A stretch of DNA of 11,304 bases from Nitrospirota bacterium (lineage in GTDB: Bacteria; Nitrospirota; Nitrospiria; Nitrospirales; UBA8639): assembly GCA_029879555.1 (NCBI GenBank), contig JAOUQB010000043.1, forward strand, positions 1 through 11,304, written 5' to 3'. Positions 1 through 7,595 of the stretch are shown one piece after another (positions within the stretch are counted from its first letter, which is position 1; every line of letters begins with the position of its first letter). The notes below the pieces were generated by a model that worked only from the letters and a program-made list of their open reading frames with translations, was not told the origin of the DNA and ran no database searches. The translations under genes and the position numbers were made by a program.

Positions 1-200
1 TTGAACCGGAGGAGACTACCGAAGTCATCTCCGCGTTTTGCCTGGAACATCCAGAATTTCAGCTTGAACCTGTCACACCTTGGATGGCCACCACTGGGCT
101 TTCGCTCGTCACTGGTCATGGCCATTTGTGTACGGCGTTTCAGTCGTTTACCATGGATGGATTTTTTGCATGCCGATTGAAAAAAGCTGACACACGATGA
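1..200 (+). CDS. rsmB: 16S rRNA (cytosine-C5) methyltransferase RsmB, 3' end only
   Basis: Only the last 65 codons are in the window; the reading frame begins at base 3 and ends with TGA at 198-200. The visible part opens with EPEET, which in RsmB/Sun proteins directly follows the catalytic TCS motif. It continues with a stretch of the type [14 protein letters not shown] and closes with [11 protein letters not shown], the usual carboxy-terminal strand of the Rossmann-fold methyltransferase domain. RsmB uses S-adenosylmethionine to make m5C967 in 16S rRNA (E. coli numbering). The catalytic cysteines and the NusB-like RNA-binding domain lie outside the window. The stop codon overlaps the rpe start in an ATGA arrangement, so the two genes are very likely co-transcribed and translationally coupled. 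Another RsmB/RsmF-family methyltransferase is possible, but the pairing with rpe favours RsmB. Confidence 0.82.
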   Translation, partial: EPEETTEVISAFCLEHPEFQLEPVTPWMATTGLSLVTGHGHLCTAFQSFTMDGFFACRLKKADTR

Positions 201-868
201 CCACACCCCTAATTTCCCCTTCGATTCTTTCCGCTGATTTTGCCCGCTTGGCTGATGCGGTTCAACAGGTCGAAGCGGCTGGCGCCGATTGGATTCATGT
301 CGATGTGATGGACGGGCATTTTGTCCCGAATCTCACCGTCGGTCCCCCTATGGTCGAAGCGCTTCGCAAAGTGACTGCACTGCCATTAGATGTTCATCTA
401 ATGATGACCAATCCTGATGAATTTATTCCGGAATTTGCGAAGGCAGGTGCCGATATTTTGACCGTGCATGTGGAAACCTGCCCTCATCTCCATCGAACCA
501 TTCAATCGATTAAAGAACTTGGGGTGAAAGCCGGGGTAAGCTTGAATCCTGCCACTTCTGCCATCACCTTGGAACATATTCTTGGCGATGTGGACTTGGT
601 ACTCGTGATGTCTGTCAATCCGGGATTTGGGGGTCAGAAATTCATCGATTCGACCTTAGATAAGATACGTCAGATTCGGGCCATGATTTCAGCTTCCAAC
701 GGTTCGCCCTTTCTAGAAGTCGATGGCGGGGTTACGGTGAAAAATGTCGCCTCGGTTCTGAAAGCCGGAGCCAATGTTCTGGTCGCCGGCTCAGCTATTT
801 TCGGGAGCGATAATATGTCGGACACCATTCAACGCTTGCGCACCGCTGATCAAACGGTCATTGTCTAA
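197..868 (+). CDS. rpe: Ribulose-phosphate 3-epimerase
   Basis: The product, 223 residues, has the normal length for the family. It interconverts D-ribulose 5-phosphate and D-xylulose 5-phosphate in the pentose phosphate pathway (and the Calvin cycle where present), in the cytoplasm. It is a single TIM barrel: [10 protein letters not shown] opens strand 1. The metal and catalytic residues H34 and D36 ([12 protein letters not shown]), H67 (DVHLMM) and D176 (EVDGGV) are all present. The flexible active-site loop SVNPGFGGQ lies at 139-147, and the phosphate-binding GSAIFG is near the end. The ATG overlaps the rsmB stop (ATGA). No Shine-Dalgarno sequence is visible, so coupling to rsmB translation is the likely route of initiation. 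The pheS start follows 8 bases after the stop. Identification is secure. Confidence 0.97.
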   Translation: MTTPLISPSILSADFARLADAVQQVEAAGADWIHVDVMDGHFVPNLTVGPPMVEALRKVTALPLDVHLMMTNPDEFIPEFAKAGADILTVHVETCPHLHRTIQSIKELGVKAGVSLNPATSAITLEHILGDVDLVLVMSVNPGFGGQKFIDSTLDKIRQIRAMISASNGSPFLEVDGGVTVKNVASVLKAGANVLVAGSAIFGSDNMSDTIQRLRTADQTVIV

Positions 869-876
869 TACGCTTC

Positions 877-2436
877 ATGAGTTCACCTAACCAGACCGAT
901 AGCCTTCATCCTCTCGAAATTCAGGTCCTCCGAGCTCTTGGGGCGGCTTCCACGGAATCCCTGAAGGATTCGGAACTGGTTCACGCCACCACACTCGCCT
1001 CTTCTCAAATCAGCATGGCTGTGGGTTGGTTGCTGACCAAGCAACTAGTGCGTCTGGTCTCTGAAACGACCACCACCCATGTGGCCCTGACCGAGGTGGG
1101 TACGCAATTTCAACAGGCGGCTTCGCCACCCGAGTGGATTCTCCAAACCGTTCAGGCGGCTTCACAAGAAGGTCAAGCCACTACGGTTAAAGACCTTCAA
1201 GCCACGGGAACATTTCAACCCACCGAACTCAGTCGGGCTTTTGGTCAGTTAAAAAAAGAAGGTGTGCTGTCCTTAGGAGCAGGCGGTTCCCTCCACATTA
1301 CGGAACAAAAAAGTCCTTCCGTCGAGGCGTTACGATGGTTGCTGAATGAGATCCACGCGGCAACCCGACGATTGGATTCGTTTTCCGAAGATCACCAAGC
1401 TTTGCTTCGACAATACGCCGTGAAACGTGGCAATACTCAAGAACCCTTTCGTATCGATGACCATACCGAACGCGCATTTACGCTCACCCCTGAGGGGCAG
1501 CATCTGTTACCCCACTTGCGCGAAGACGCGGCTGAAGAAATTTCACAATTGACCCCTGAGCATCTAAAAGACGGGTCCTGGCGGAAATATTCCTTTCGCA
1601 AATATTCCATTCATCTCCGTCCCCCGCGCTTAGCCGTAGGCCGCCGCCATGCGTATCGTGAGTTTCTGGATACGGTGAAAACCAAATTGACGAGTATGGG
1701 TTTTCAAGAAATGCGTGGCGAACTCGTGGAGACAGAATTCTGGGATATGGATGCGCTCTTTATGCCCCAATTCCATCCCGCACGCGCCATCCACGATGTG
1801 TACTTTGTGAAAGAACCCACGCATGCTAAACGCATCCCCGAACCCTTTCTGAGCCAGGTGGCTGAAACCCATAAAAATGGCGGAAGCACGGGATCAAAGG
1901 GATGGCAATATTCCTATGATCCTGAACGCGCTAAGCGCTTGGTCCTGCGGAGTCAGGGCACCGCAGTTTCGGCACGCACGTTGGCCACTAATCCACCAGT
2001 CCCGAGTAAATTTTTTTCCATAGCCCGGTGCTTTCGGTACGACCAAGTAGATGCCACCCATGCCACTGATTTTTTTCAGGTGGAAGGGATTGTCCTCGGC
2101 TCGGATATTAACTTTCGCACCTTATTAGGATTGCTTAAATTGTTTGCCACTGAAATGGCCCAAGCCAAAGAGATTCGATTTCTTCCGGCCTATTTTCCCT
2201 TTACCGAGCCATCCGTAGAAATGCACGTGCGTCACCCTAAGCTTGGTTGGATGGAACTCGGTGGCGCAGGCTTGTTTCGATCGGAAGTCACCGTCCCATT
2301 GGGCGTGACTGTACCAGTGATCGCGTGGGGACTCGGGTTGGATCGTATGGCCATGGTGGCCTTAGGTATTCAAGATATTCGTGATTTATTTACTTCCGAT
2401 TTAGAAGCCGTGCGCAATATGCGCCGCCAATTTTAG
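877..2436 (+). CDS. pheS: Phenylalanine-tRNA ligase alpha subunit, archaeal/eukaryotic type
   Basis: This is the catalytic subunit of the (alpha-beta)2 PheRS, which charges tRNA-Phe with phenylalanine. At 519 residues it is far longer than the usual bacterial PheS (about 340). The first ~245 residues look like consecutive winged-helix units (for example LHPLEIQVLRAL, then LRQYAVKRG further on), as in archaeal and cytosolic eukaryotic PheRS, in place of the bacterial amino-terminal coiled coil. The class II core starts near residue 250. Motif 2 is at about 379-404 (FRYDQVDATH), and motif 3 around 483-490 is AWGLGLDR with R490. The block GWQYSYDPERAKRLVLRSQG before TAVSAR is also of the archaeal form. 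The phenylalanine-site strand YFPFTEPSVEM is intact. No Shine-Dalgarno sequence precedes the ATG. pheT follows after 9 bases. Function is secure; the archaeal-type assignment rests on length and motif style. Confidence 0.95.
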   Translation: MSSPNQTDSLHPLEIQVLRALGAASTESLKDSELVHATTLASSQISMAVGWLLTKQLVRLVSETTTTHVALTEVGTQFQQAASPPEWILQTVQAASQEGQATTVKDLQATGTFQPTELSRAFGQLKKEGVLSLGAGGSLHITEQKSPSVEALRWLLNEIHAATRRLDSFSEDHQALLRQYAVKRGNTQEPFRIDDHTERAFTLTPEGQHLLPHLREDAAEEISQLTPEHLKDGSWRKYSFRKYSIHLRPPRLAVGRRHAYREFLDTVKTKLTSMGFQEMRGELVETEFWDMDALFMPQFHPARAIHDVYFVKEPTHAKRIPEPFLSQVAETHKNGGSTGSKGWQYSYDPERAKRLVLRSQGTAVSARTLATNPPVPSKFFSIARCFRYDQVDATHATDFFQVEGIVLGSDINFRTLLGLLKLFATEMAQAKEIRFLPAYFPFTEPSVEMHVRHPKLGWMELGGAGLFRSEVTVPLGVTVPVIAWGLGLDRMAMVALGIQDIRDLFTSDLEAVRNMRRQF

Positions 2437-2445
2437 AATTCCATC

Positions 2446-4140
2446 ATGCCCACAATATCGATTTTTCAACAAGATTTCTCCGAGCTCGTTGGACGATCCG
2501 CTTCCATGGCGGACATCGAACAATGGATGCCTTTCGTCAAAGGCGAAGTGAAAGATGTCGCCACTGATACCGGTGAAATACGGGTCGAATTGCAGGATAC
2601 GAATCGTCCTGACCTATGGTGTGTGGAAGGTATTGCTCGGCAAATTCGCTCCGTCCTGACTGGTGGGCTTGAATCATATCCCTTCTTTTCATCTCGCGGG
2701 AGGGCGAAACGGCGCGTTCAGGTCATGCAAGGGATGGAGACCGTTCGCCCATTTGTGGCGGCCTGCGCCTCACTTGGATATCCGATGACCCAAAAGGGCC
2801 TGGAGCAATGTATTCAAACCCAAGAAAAGTTAGCAGATGCCTTTGGACGGAACCGAGAGACGGTCTCGATTGGGCTGTATCGCCTACCATCCATCGCCTT
2901 TCCCGTCACCTATGGTCTGGTAAAACCTGATGAAGTCCGGTTTACACCTTTAGGGTTTGAGGAAAAAATGACGCCACATGAAGTCCTGACGCTTCATCCC
3001 AAAGGACTCGAGTATGGAGGCATCGTGGCTGGTTGTGAACGACTCCCCCTGCTTTGGGACGCCAATGGGCAAGTACTGTCGTTCCCCCCCATCATCAATA
3101 GTCGGGAACTGGGCGAAGTTCGCATTGGCGATACCGATTTACTCGTGGAAGTGACAGGGACCGATTTATCAATGGTGGTTCTGGCCTTAAATATTTTTGC
3201 CACCAATCTTGCTGATCGCGGCGCAACGATTGAACCCATCGACATGGTGTATCCATACGAAACGGCGATGGGCGAAACGATTAAAACTCCGTGCGATATG
3301 GGAGAGGCTCACCGGGTCTCCCTGCATGCCATCGAACAAGCCCTGGGAATGCCACTGGGAGCCGAGGCCATACAAACGGCACTGACTGCCTATGGCTATC
3401 AAGTCAAAGCTACTCGCCAAACCGTATCCGTCCAATTGCCTCCGTTCCGGAATGATCTGATGCATGTCATGGACGTGGCGGAAGATGTCGCGATCACACG
3501 CGGTTATGATTCTTTTTCTCCCATCATGCCGCAGACGTTTACGGTGGGAAGTTTATCCGAGCAGGAACAGACGAGTGACCGGCTTCGCGATTTATTGGTG
3601 GGGTTTGGATTTCAGGAAATGTTTTCTAACATCCTGGCCTCCCGACAGGAATTTGTGGACCGCATGCGCTTGACGAATACCGAACATGAATCGCTCGTGG
3701 AAGTGGACAATGTCATGTCCTTGACCTATGCCTGCTTGCGGCCTTCTATTCTGCCGTGTCTTCTTCGTGTAGAGACCTTATCGCCGAGAGTGTTTTATCC
3801 CCATCTGTTATTTGAAGTCGGTGAAGTGGCCCGCGTGGATGAGGAAGCGGATGTGGGATCGCGTACAGTGTTGTCCCTAGCTGCGATTAGTGCCCATCCT
3901 GGTGCGAACTTTTCAGAAATGCATAGCTACCTGGATCTTTTGATGTATTATATGGCCTGGCCCTATGACTTAGAACCGGTGTCCCATCCATCATTTTTGG
4001 ATGGTCGAGTTGGACAGATTCGTTGTCAGAGGGAGGTGATTGGCTATATCGGGGAATTTCACCCGGAAGTGTTAGAGGCCTGGCAAATTGCTATGCCAAC
4101 TTCCGGGTTTGAGTTTGAAATTAGGATTTCAGAGACTTAG
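2446..4140 (+). CDS. pheT: Phenylalanine-tRNA ligase beta subunit, archaeal/eukaryotic type
   Basis: This is the partner of PheS. It contributes to tRNA recognition and carries the editing domain that hydrolyses Tyr-tRNA-Phe. Its 564 residues match the short archaeal/eukaryotic form; bacterial PheT is about 800 and has an EMAP-like domain and a carboxy-terminal FDX-ACB domain, both absent here. The B1 region carries [15 protein letters not shown] (from residue 51), typical of archaeal PheT. The B3/B4 editing domain includes LSFPPIINS and LLVEVTGTD. The B5 domain runs from about 281 to 360 with [10 protein letters not shown] (from about 331) and [10 protein letters not shown]. The rest is the inactive synthetase-like B6/B7 fold. 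The start lies 9 bases after pheS with no clear Shine-Dalgarno sequence. The TAG stop overlaps the stop codon of the convergent rplT gene by three bases. Function is secure. Confidence 0.94.
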   Translation: MPTISIFQQDFSELVGRSASMADIEQWMPFVKGEVKDVATDTGEIRVELQDTNRPDLWCVEGIARQIRSVLTGGLESYPFFSSRGRAKRRVQVMQGMETVRPFVAACASLGYPMTQKGLEQCIQTQEKLADAFGRNRETVSIGLYRLPSIAFPVTYGLVKPDEVRFTPLGFEEKMTPHEVLTLHPKGLEYGGIVAGCERLPLLWDANGQVLSFPPIINSRELGEVRIGDTDLLVEVTGTDLSMVVLALNIFATNLADRGATIEPIDMVYPYETAMGETIKTPCDMGEAHRVSLHAIEQALGMPLGAEAIQTALTAYGYQVKATRQTVSVQLPPFRNDLMHVMDVAEDVAITRGYDSFSPIMPQTFTVGSLSEQEQTSDRLRDLLVGFGFQEMFSNILASRQEFVDRMRLTNTEHESLVEVDNVMSLTYACLRPSILPCLLRVETLSPRVFYPHLLFEVGEVARVDEEADVGSRTVLSLAAISAHPGANFSEMHSYLDLLMYYMAWPYDLEPVSHPSFLDGRVGQIRCQREVIGYIGEFHPEVLEAWQIAMPTSGFEFEIRISET

Positions 4141-4505
4141 GCTGCAACTGGCTGTCCCTCACCTAAGGTCAGCGTGACGAGGTGCGCAAATCCTTGTGGG
4201 TCGTGAATGGCCATTTCTGAGAGCATTTTTCGGTTGATGAGCACGTTGGCCTTTTTCAATCCATTAATGAACTGACTATAGGTCCCACCATGCGCCCGAA
4301 CGGCAGCGTTGATTCGGATCACCCACAATTGACGGAAATTTCGTTTTCGCTGCTTTCTTCCCGTATAAGCGTAAGCTTGGCCCTTATCAACGGATTCTGT
4401 TGCCGTTCTGAATAATTTACTCTTCCCACCAAACTGCCCTTTGGCTAGTTTCAGTCGTTTTTTCCGTCGTTGCCGCGTTTGCGGTCCACCTTTGACTCTT
4501 GGCAT
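4137..4505 (-). CDS. rplT: 50S ribosomal protein L20
   Basis: The 122-residue basic protein begins MPRVKGG and contains the conserved [15 protein letters not shown] block, then [24 protein letters not shown] and the carboxy-terminal globular part ([19 protein letters not shown]). L20 is an early-assembly protein that binds 23S rRNA; in E. coli and Bacillus it also represses its own operon by binding mRNA. It is the last gene of thrS-infC-rpmI-rplT. The start is well supported: ATG is preceded by AAAGGAGAG with 7 bases between the GGAG core and ATG. The short acidic tail ending in GEGQPVAA is slightly longer than in many L20 proteins. The TAA stop overlaps the pheT stop on the other strand, leaving no room for an intergenic terminator. 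Confidence 0.97.
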   Translation of the reverse strand: MPRVKGGPQTRQRRKKRLKLAKGQFGGKSKLFRTATESVDKGQAYAYTGRKQRKRNFRQLWVIRINAAVRAHGGTYSQFINGLKKANVLINRKMLSEMAIHDPQGFAHLVTLTLGEGQPVAA

Positions 4506-4510
4506 ACCCT

Positions 4511-4519
4511 CTCTCCTTT
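4511..4519 (-). promoter_or_regulatory. Ribosome binding site of rplT
   Basis: AAAGGAGAG on the - strand, with 7 bases between its GGAG core and the rplT ATG. It is the one strong Shine-Dalgarno sequence among the starts examined in this window and fixes the rplT start. Confidence 0.8.
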
Positions 4520-4523
4520 AATT

Positions 4524-4567
4524 CCTAGAAAAATTTTAGGTTCGTTCTCCTTGTTTTACTAAACAAG
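4524..4567 (-). promoter_or_regulatory. Two short hairpins in the rpmI-rplT gap, possible L20 leader element
   Basis: Two inverted repeats lie between the rpmI stop and the rplT ribosome binding site. One, at 4550-4567, has 7-bp arms CTTGTTT / AAACAAG around a 4-base loop. The other, at 4524-4540, has arms CCTA / TAGG extended inwards by A-T pairs and one G-T pair. Neither is followed by a run of U in the transcript, so they do not look like terminators. L20 autoregulation through structured mRNA is known in other bacteria; a role in it here is inference. The arms are AT-rich and the stems would be weak. Confidence 0.35.
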
Positions 4568-4590
4568 TCTTTTCCGCACACAGCCCGCCC

Positions 4591-4794
4591 CTATTTATAG
4601 GGAAGCAGTCGAGAAAGTGAATATGTGTCAGTTTTGTCCACGACTGCGGATTTACCTAATCGGGCTTTCACGCGTGGAGCTTTGCTCGTCAAGATATGAC
4701 GAACCTTGGCTTTGCGGCGCATCCATTTTCCTGAGCCAGACCGCTTAAACCGTTTACTGGCTCCAGAATGATTTTTTAATTTTAAGCCTGCCAT
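4591..4794 (-). CDS. rpmI: 50S ribosomal protein L35
   Basis: The product is 67 residues, within the usual L35 range. It opens with MAGLKLKNHSGASKRFKRSGSG (shown here as the L35 signature of K-x-K-x-H-S-G-A-S-K-R-F), continues with KWMRRKAKVRHILTSK and ends with LSRLLPYK. The protein is small, basic and binds 23S rRNA in the large subunit. It sits between infC and rplT, the conserved order in bacteria. The ATG is preceded by AAAGGA, 8 bases away, a moderate ribosome binding site. Identification is secure from the motifs and the neighbours. Confidence 0.96.
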   Translation of the reverse strand: MAGLKLKNHSGASKRFKRSGSGKWMRRKAKVRHILTSKAPRVKARLGKSAVVDKTDTYSLSRLLPYK

Positions 4795-4853
4795 GATCGT
4801 GTTCCTTTTTTGTGAATCCGTAATCGTTCGCCTGTGGTTTCCCCCAGCATTAC

Positions 4854-5372
4854 TTACTTTGGCGACACCACCATATAGAGGTTTCTGCCTTCCATACGGG
4901 GAGGACTTTCAATATTCCCTGCCCCTTTTAATTCCTCAATAACCTTTTGAATCGCCTGGAAGCCAAGTTCTCGATTGGCCATTTCACGCCCTCGGAACAT
5001 AACCGTAACTTTGGTCTTATTCCCATCTTCCAGGAAATCACGGATTTGCCGGACCTTCGTCTCCATGTCATGCTTGTCCGTGCGCGGACGGAATTTAACT
5101 TCCTTAACCTGAGTCGACTTTTGGTTAAGTCGCATCCGATGTTCTTTTTTGCTCTGTTCATACTTAAATTTCCCATGGTCCATAATCCGGCAAACCGGGG
5201 GTTCAGCGGTTGGCGCAACTTCGACCAAGTCATAACCTGCGTCCCTCGCTTGCCGGAGGGCCTCAGATGTTTTGAGGATCCCAAGTTGTTCGCCCTCAGC
5301 CCCGATGACTCGGACTTCCGGCACTTTAATGAGATGATTTATCCGTTGCTTAGGAATAGTCACACGCGTCAT
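4854..5372 (-). CDS. infC: Translation initiation factor IF-3
   Basis: The product, 172 residues, has the normal IF-3 length. IF-3 binds the 30S subunit, keeps it apart from 50S and checks start-codon and initiator-tRNA pairing. The amino-terminal domain is seen in RINHLIKVPEVRVIGAEGEQLG and DLVEVAPTAEPPVCRIMDHGK. A basic linker follows (KKEHRMRLNQKSTQVKEVKFRP), then the carboxy-terminal domain with KVTVMFRGREM and a final VVSPK. The chosen ATG overlaps the thrS stop (ATGA), favouring translational coupling; no Shine-Dalgarno sequence precedes it. An ATT codon in frame at codon 6 (5355-5357) could be an alternative non-canonical start, of the kind IF-3 uses for autoregulation elsewhere. It would leave a protein beginning (M)PKQRIN. 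Gene identity is secure, the exact start less so. Confidence 0.95.
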   Translation of the reverse strand: MTRVTIPKQRINHLIKVPEVRVIGAEGEQLGILKTSEALRQARDAGYDLVEVAPTAEPPVCRIMDHGKFKYEQSKKEHRMRLNQKSTQVKEVKFRPRTDKHDMETKVRQIRDFLEDGNKTKVTVMFRGREMANRELGFQAIQKVIEELKGAGNIESPPRMEGRNLYMVVSPK

Positions 5373-7315
5373 TCGAAGAGAAAAGACGAATTTTTTACGG
5401 CCTCGGGCGTCTCGTCCCGAATAAGCTGCAGAATATCATTCATAGACAGTGTTCCCAGGTTTTTGCCATTTCGCTGACGGACCGACACCGTTTCGCTTTC
5501 TGCTTCCCGGTCGCCCACTACTAGCATGAGAGGCACCTTAGCCTTTTCCGACTCACGGATTTTAAGGCCAACCTTTTCATTTCGCAAGTCCAAGTTCACC
5601 CGACACCCCTGTTCCCGAAGGTTTTTCGCCACATTTTTGGCATAATTCTCGTGTTTTTGCGAAATTGGAAGGATGGCGACTTGGACCGGGGCCAACCAAG
5701 TTGGAAAAGCGCCCCCATAATGTTCGAGCAAAATCCCAAAAAATCGTTCGATGGAACCCATCAAAGCCCGATGAATCATGATGGGCTGATGAGATTTCCC
5801 ATCTTCCCCGATATAGGTTAGCCCAAAGCGTTCTGGGTTATTAAAATCGACTTGCACTGTGGAGCATTGCCAGGACCGTCCCAGGGCATCTTGAATTTTG
5901 ACATCGATCTTCGGACCATAAAACACGCCTTCGCCAGGATCTTCTTGAAACGCATAGCCCCCATCTTTTAAAGCCGAGGCCAACGCCTGGGTGGCTTGGT
6001 CCCATTGGTCAAGAGAACCAACCGCTTTCTCAGGTCGGGTAGAAAGGTACATCTTGAATTCGCTGAAGCCGAATGTCCCCAACATAAAGGTGGTAAATTT
6101 CAGAACTCTTCGAACTTCCTCAGCAAGCTGGTCGGGGCTACAGAAAATATGGGCATCATCTTGCGTAAAGCCTCGAACCCGCATGAGTCCATGAAGGACG
6201 CCTGACCGTTCATAACGATAAACCGTTCCCAATTCGCCATAGCGAACAGGAAGATCGCGATAGCTTCGTAAATGCGATTTATACACCATGATGTGAAACG
6301 GGCAATTCATGGGCTTGAGCTGATACTCGCTTGACTCAACCGGCATGGAGGCAAACATATTTTCCCGGTAAAAGTCCAAATGCCCACTCGTCTTCCACAA
6401 ATCTAACCGCGCCACGTGCGGGGAATACACCATTTCATAATCGTTAGCCAGATGCTGGGCTCGCCAAAAATTTTCCATGAGCAACCGAATTTGCGATCCT
6501 TTGGGATGCCATAAAATCAACCCAGGGCCGGTTTCATCTTGAATACTAAACAGGTCCAGTTCTTTGCCTAATTTGCGATGGTCGCGCTTTTTTATTTCTT
6601 CAAGATTATCCAAATGTTTTTGTAAGGCGTCTTCCGAAGGGAAGGAGGTACCATAAATGCGCTGCAACATGGGATTGCGTTCATCCCCACGCCAGTAGGC
6701 TCCTGCACTCGTAAGCAACTTGAAGGCTTTGATTTGCCCGGTGGAAGGCACATGGGGCCCGCGACAGAGGTCGACAAACTCCCCTTGAGTATACGCAGAA
6801 ATGGATTCTCCATCTGGAAAACCTTGTATGAGTTCAACTTTATAGGCTTCACCGAGGTTCTTAAAAAATTCAATCGCCTCTTCTTTGGAGAATTCTCGTC
6901 TTGAAACAGGAAGATTCCGCTTAATGATGTCTAAAGCACAGGCTTCGATTTTTTCCAAATCTTCCGGAGTAAATGGGCGTTCAAATGCGAAATCATAGAA
7001 AAATCCATTTTCAATGGCTGGCCCAATGGTCAATTTGGCAGTGGGGAAACATTCCTTCACGGCTTGGGCCATAATATGCGTGCTGCTATGACGATACACC
7101 TCTTGCCCTTCAGGGGAATCAAATGTAAGCGGTTCCAATGTTGCATCTTCGTCTACTGCTGCCACTAAATCTCGTTCTACCCCATTTACCTTCACGGCAA
7201 ACACTTCCTTGGAGCGAAATCCACCAAATTTGATTAACGCGTCCTTCGCAGACGTGCCCTTCGGAAACGCTTGGGGGTCTTTACCCTGAACCGATAGTTG
7301 AATCATGTCCATCAT
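5369..7315 (-). CDS. thrS: Threonine-tRNA ligase
   Basis: The product is a full-length 648-residue class II synthetase that charges tRNA-Thr. Domains in order: TGS (about 4-65); the editing domain with H76 and H80 (HSSTH) and C184 and H188 (CRGPH), which removes mischarged serine; the catalytic core; and a carboxy-terminal anticodon-binding domain from about residue 545 (VQVAILPISQKHENYA, VNLDLRNEKVGLKIRE). The three zinc ligands of the core are present: C338 (MNCPFHI), H389 (DDAHIF) and H515 (IMIHRA). Motif 2 is YRYERSGVLHGLMRVRGF. Three ATG codons lie within the first four codons. The third (7304-7306) would begin MIQLSVQG and bring H76/H80 to 73/77, the E. coli numbering, so it may be the true start. 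No strong Shine-Dalgarno sequence is seen. It heads the infC-rpmI-rplT operon, with its TGA overlapping the infC ATG. Confidence 0.97.
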   Translation of the reverse strand: MMDMIQLSVQGKDPQAFPKGTSAKDALIKFGGFRSKEVFAVKVNGVERDLVAAVDEDATLEPLTFDSPEGQEVYRHSSTHIMAQAVKECFPTAKLTIGPAIENGFFYDFAFERPFTPEDLEKIEACALDIIKRNLPVSRREFSKEEAIEFFKNLGEAYKVELIQGFPDGESISAYTQGEFVDLCRGPHVPSTGQIKAFKLLTSAGAYWRGDERNPMLQRIYGTSFPSEDALQKHLDNLEEIKKRDHRKLGKELDLFSIQDETGPGLILWHPKGSQIRLLMENFWRAQHLANDYEMVYSPHVARLDLWKTSGHLDFYRENMFASMPVESSEYQLKPMNCPFHIMVYKSHLRSYRDLPVRYGELGTVYRYERSGVLHGLMRVRGFTQDDAHIFCSPDQLAEEVRRVLKFTTFMLGTFGFSEFKMYLSTRPEKAVGSLDQWDQATQALASALKDGGYAFQEDPGEGVFYGPKIDVKIQDALGRSWQCSTVQVDFNNPERFGLTYIGEDGKSHQPIMIHRALMGSIERFFGILLEHYGGAFPTWLAPVQVAILPISQKHENYAKNVAKNLREQGCRVNLDLRNEKVGLKIRESEKAKVPLMLVVGDREAESETVSVRQRNGKNLGTLSMNDILQLIRDETPEAVKNSSFLFE

Positions 7316-7331
7316 TCACTATTTACTGTAA

Positions 7332-7347
7332 GCTTCAATATTGAAGC
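7332..7347. repeat. Perfect 16-bp palindrome in the thrS leader
   Basis: GCTTCAATATTGAAGC is identical to its reverse complement and lies 16 bases upstream of the first thrS ATG. As DNA it could be a dimeric repressor site. As RNA it would form a 6-bp stem with an AUAU loop just ahead of the start codon. E. coli ThrRS represses its own translation through leader hairpins, but sequence alone does not show that this one does so. Confidence 0.4.
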
Positions 7348-7442
7348 AGCATTCTTGAGAACTCGTTTCTTCTACCACCACGCAACAAAAGACACCTCTC
7401 CCTCAAAAAGGAAGCTGGATGCCTTTGAAATGTATTGGAAAA

Positions 7443-7517
7443 TGGTAGGCGCGGGCGGTATTGAACCGCCGACCTCTACCGTGTCAAGGTAGCGCTCTCC
7501 CCCTGAGCTACGCGCCT
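7443..7517 (-). tRNA. tRNA-Val (anticodon GAC), CCA encoded
   Basis: On the - strand the gene folds into a full cloverleaf. Acceptor arms AGGCGCG / CGCGCCT pair 7 of 7. The D arm is GCTC / GAGC around a 7-base loop, the anticodon arm CTACC / GGTAG holds loop TTGACAC, the variable loop is 5 bases (AGGTC), and the T arm is GGCGG / CCGCC with loop TTCAATA. The anticodon at loop positions 34-36 is GAC, reading GUC and GUU valine codons. The discriminator is A and the CCA end is encoded in the DNA (7443-7445). It lies between the Fis-type gene and thrS on the same strand, with its own promoter just upstream and no obvious terminator before thrS, so read-through into thrS is possible. Confidence 0.97.
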
Positions 7518-7533
7518 ATATTCTACTCGACTT

Positions 7534-7562
7534 ATGCTAGTCTGCCAAGGAAGCCATGTCAA
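7534..7562 (-). promoter_or_regulatory. Sigma-70-type promoter of tRNA-Val
   Basis: On the - strand a perfect -35 box TTGACA (7557-7562) is separated by 17 bases from TAGCAT (7534-7539), a 4/6 match to TATAAT that keeps the key TA and final AT. Transcription would start near 7527, about ten bases before the mature tRNA 5' end, as expected for a tRNA gene. It may also serve thrS and the genes behind it. Confidence 0.72.
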
Positions 7563-7595
7563 GAAATAGCTGATAAATAAAGGGAAAGGGGAAAC

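Noticed and set aside
877..4140. Spirochaete origin of the window, suggested by archaeal-type PheRS
   Set aside because: The neighbouring genes and their arrangement (RAYT, Fis-type regulator, rsmB-rpe) do not resemble spirochaete genomes; the PheRS type alone is not enough.
4947..5477. 176-codon + strand frame opposite infC and the end of thrS
   Set aside because: It lies wholly antisense to two securely identified genes and has no recognisable motif or ribosome binding site.
7405..7426. AAAGG / CCTTT inverted repeat followed by a short T-run after tRNA-Val, as a terminator
   Set aside because: The stem is only about 5 bp with no GC-rich core and a 10-base loop; it is too weak to call an intrinsic terminator.
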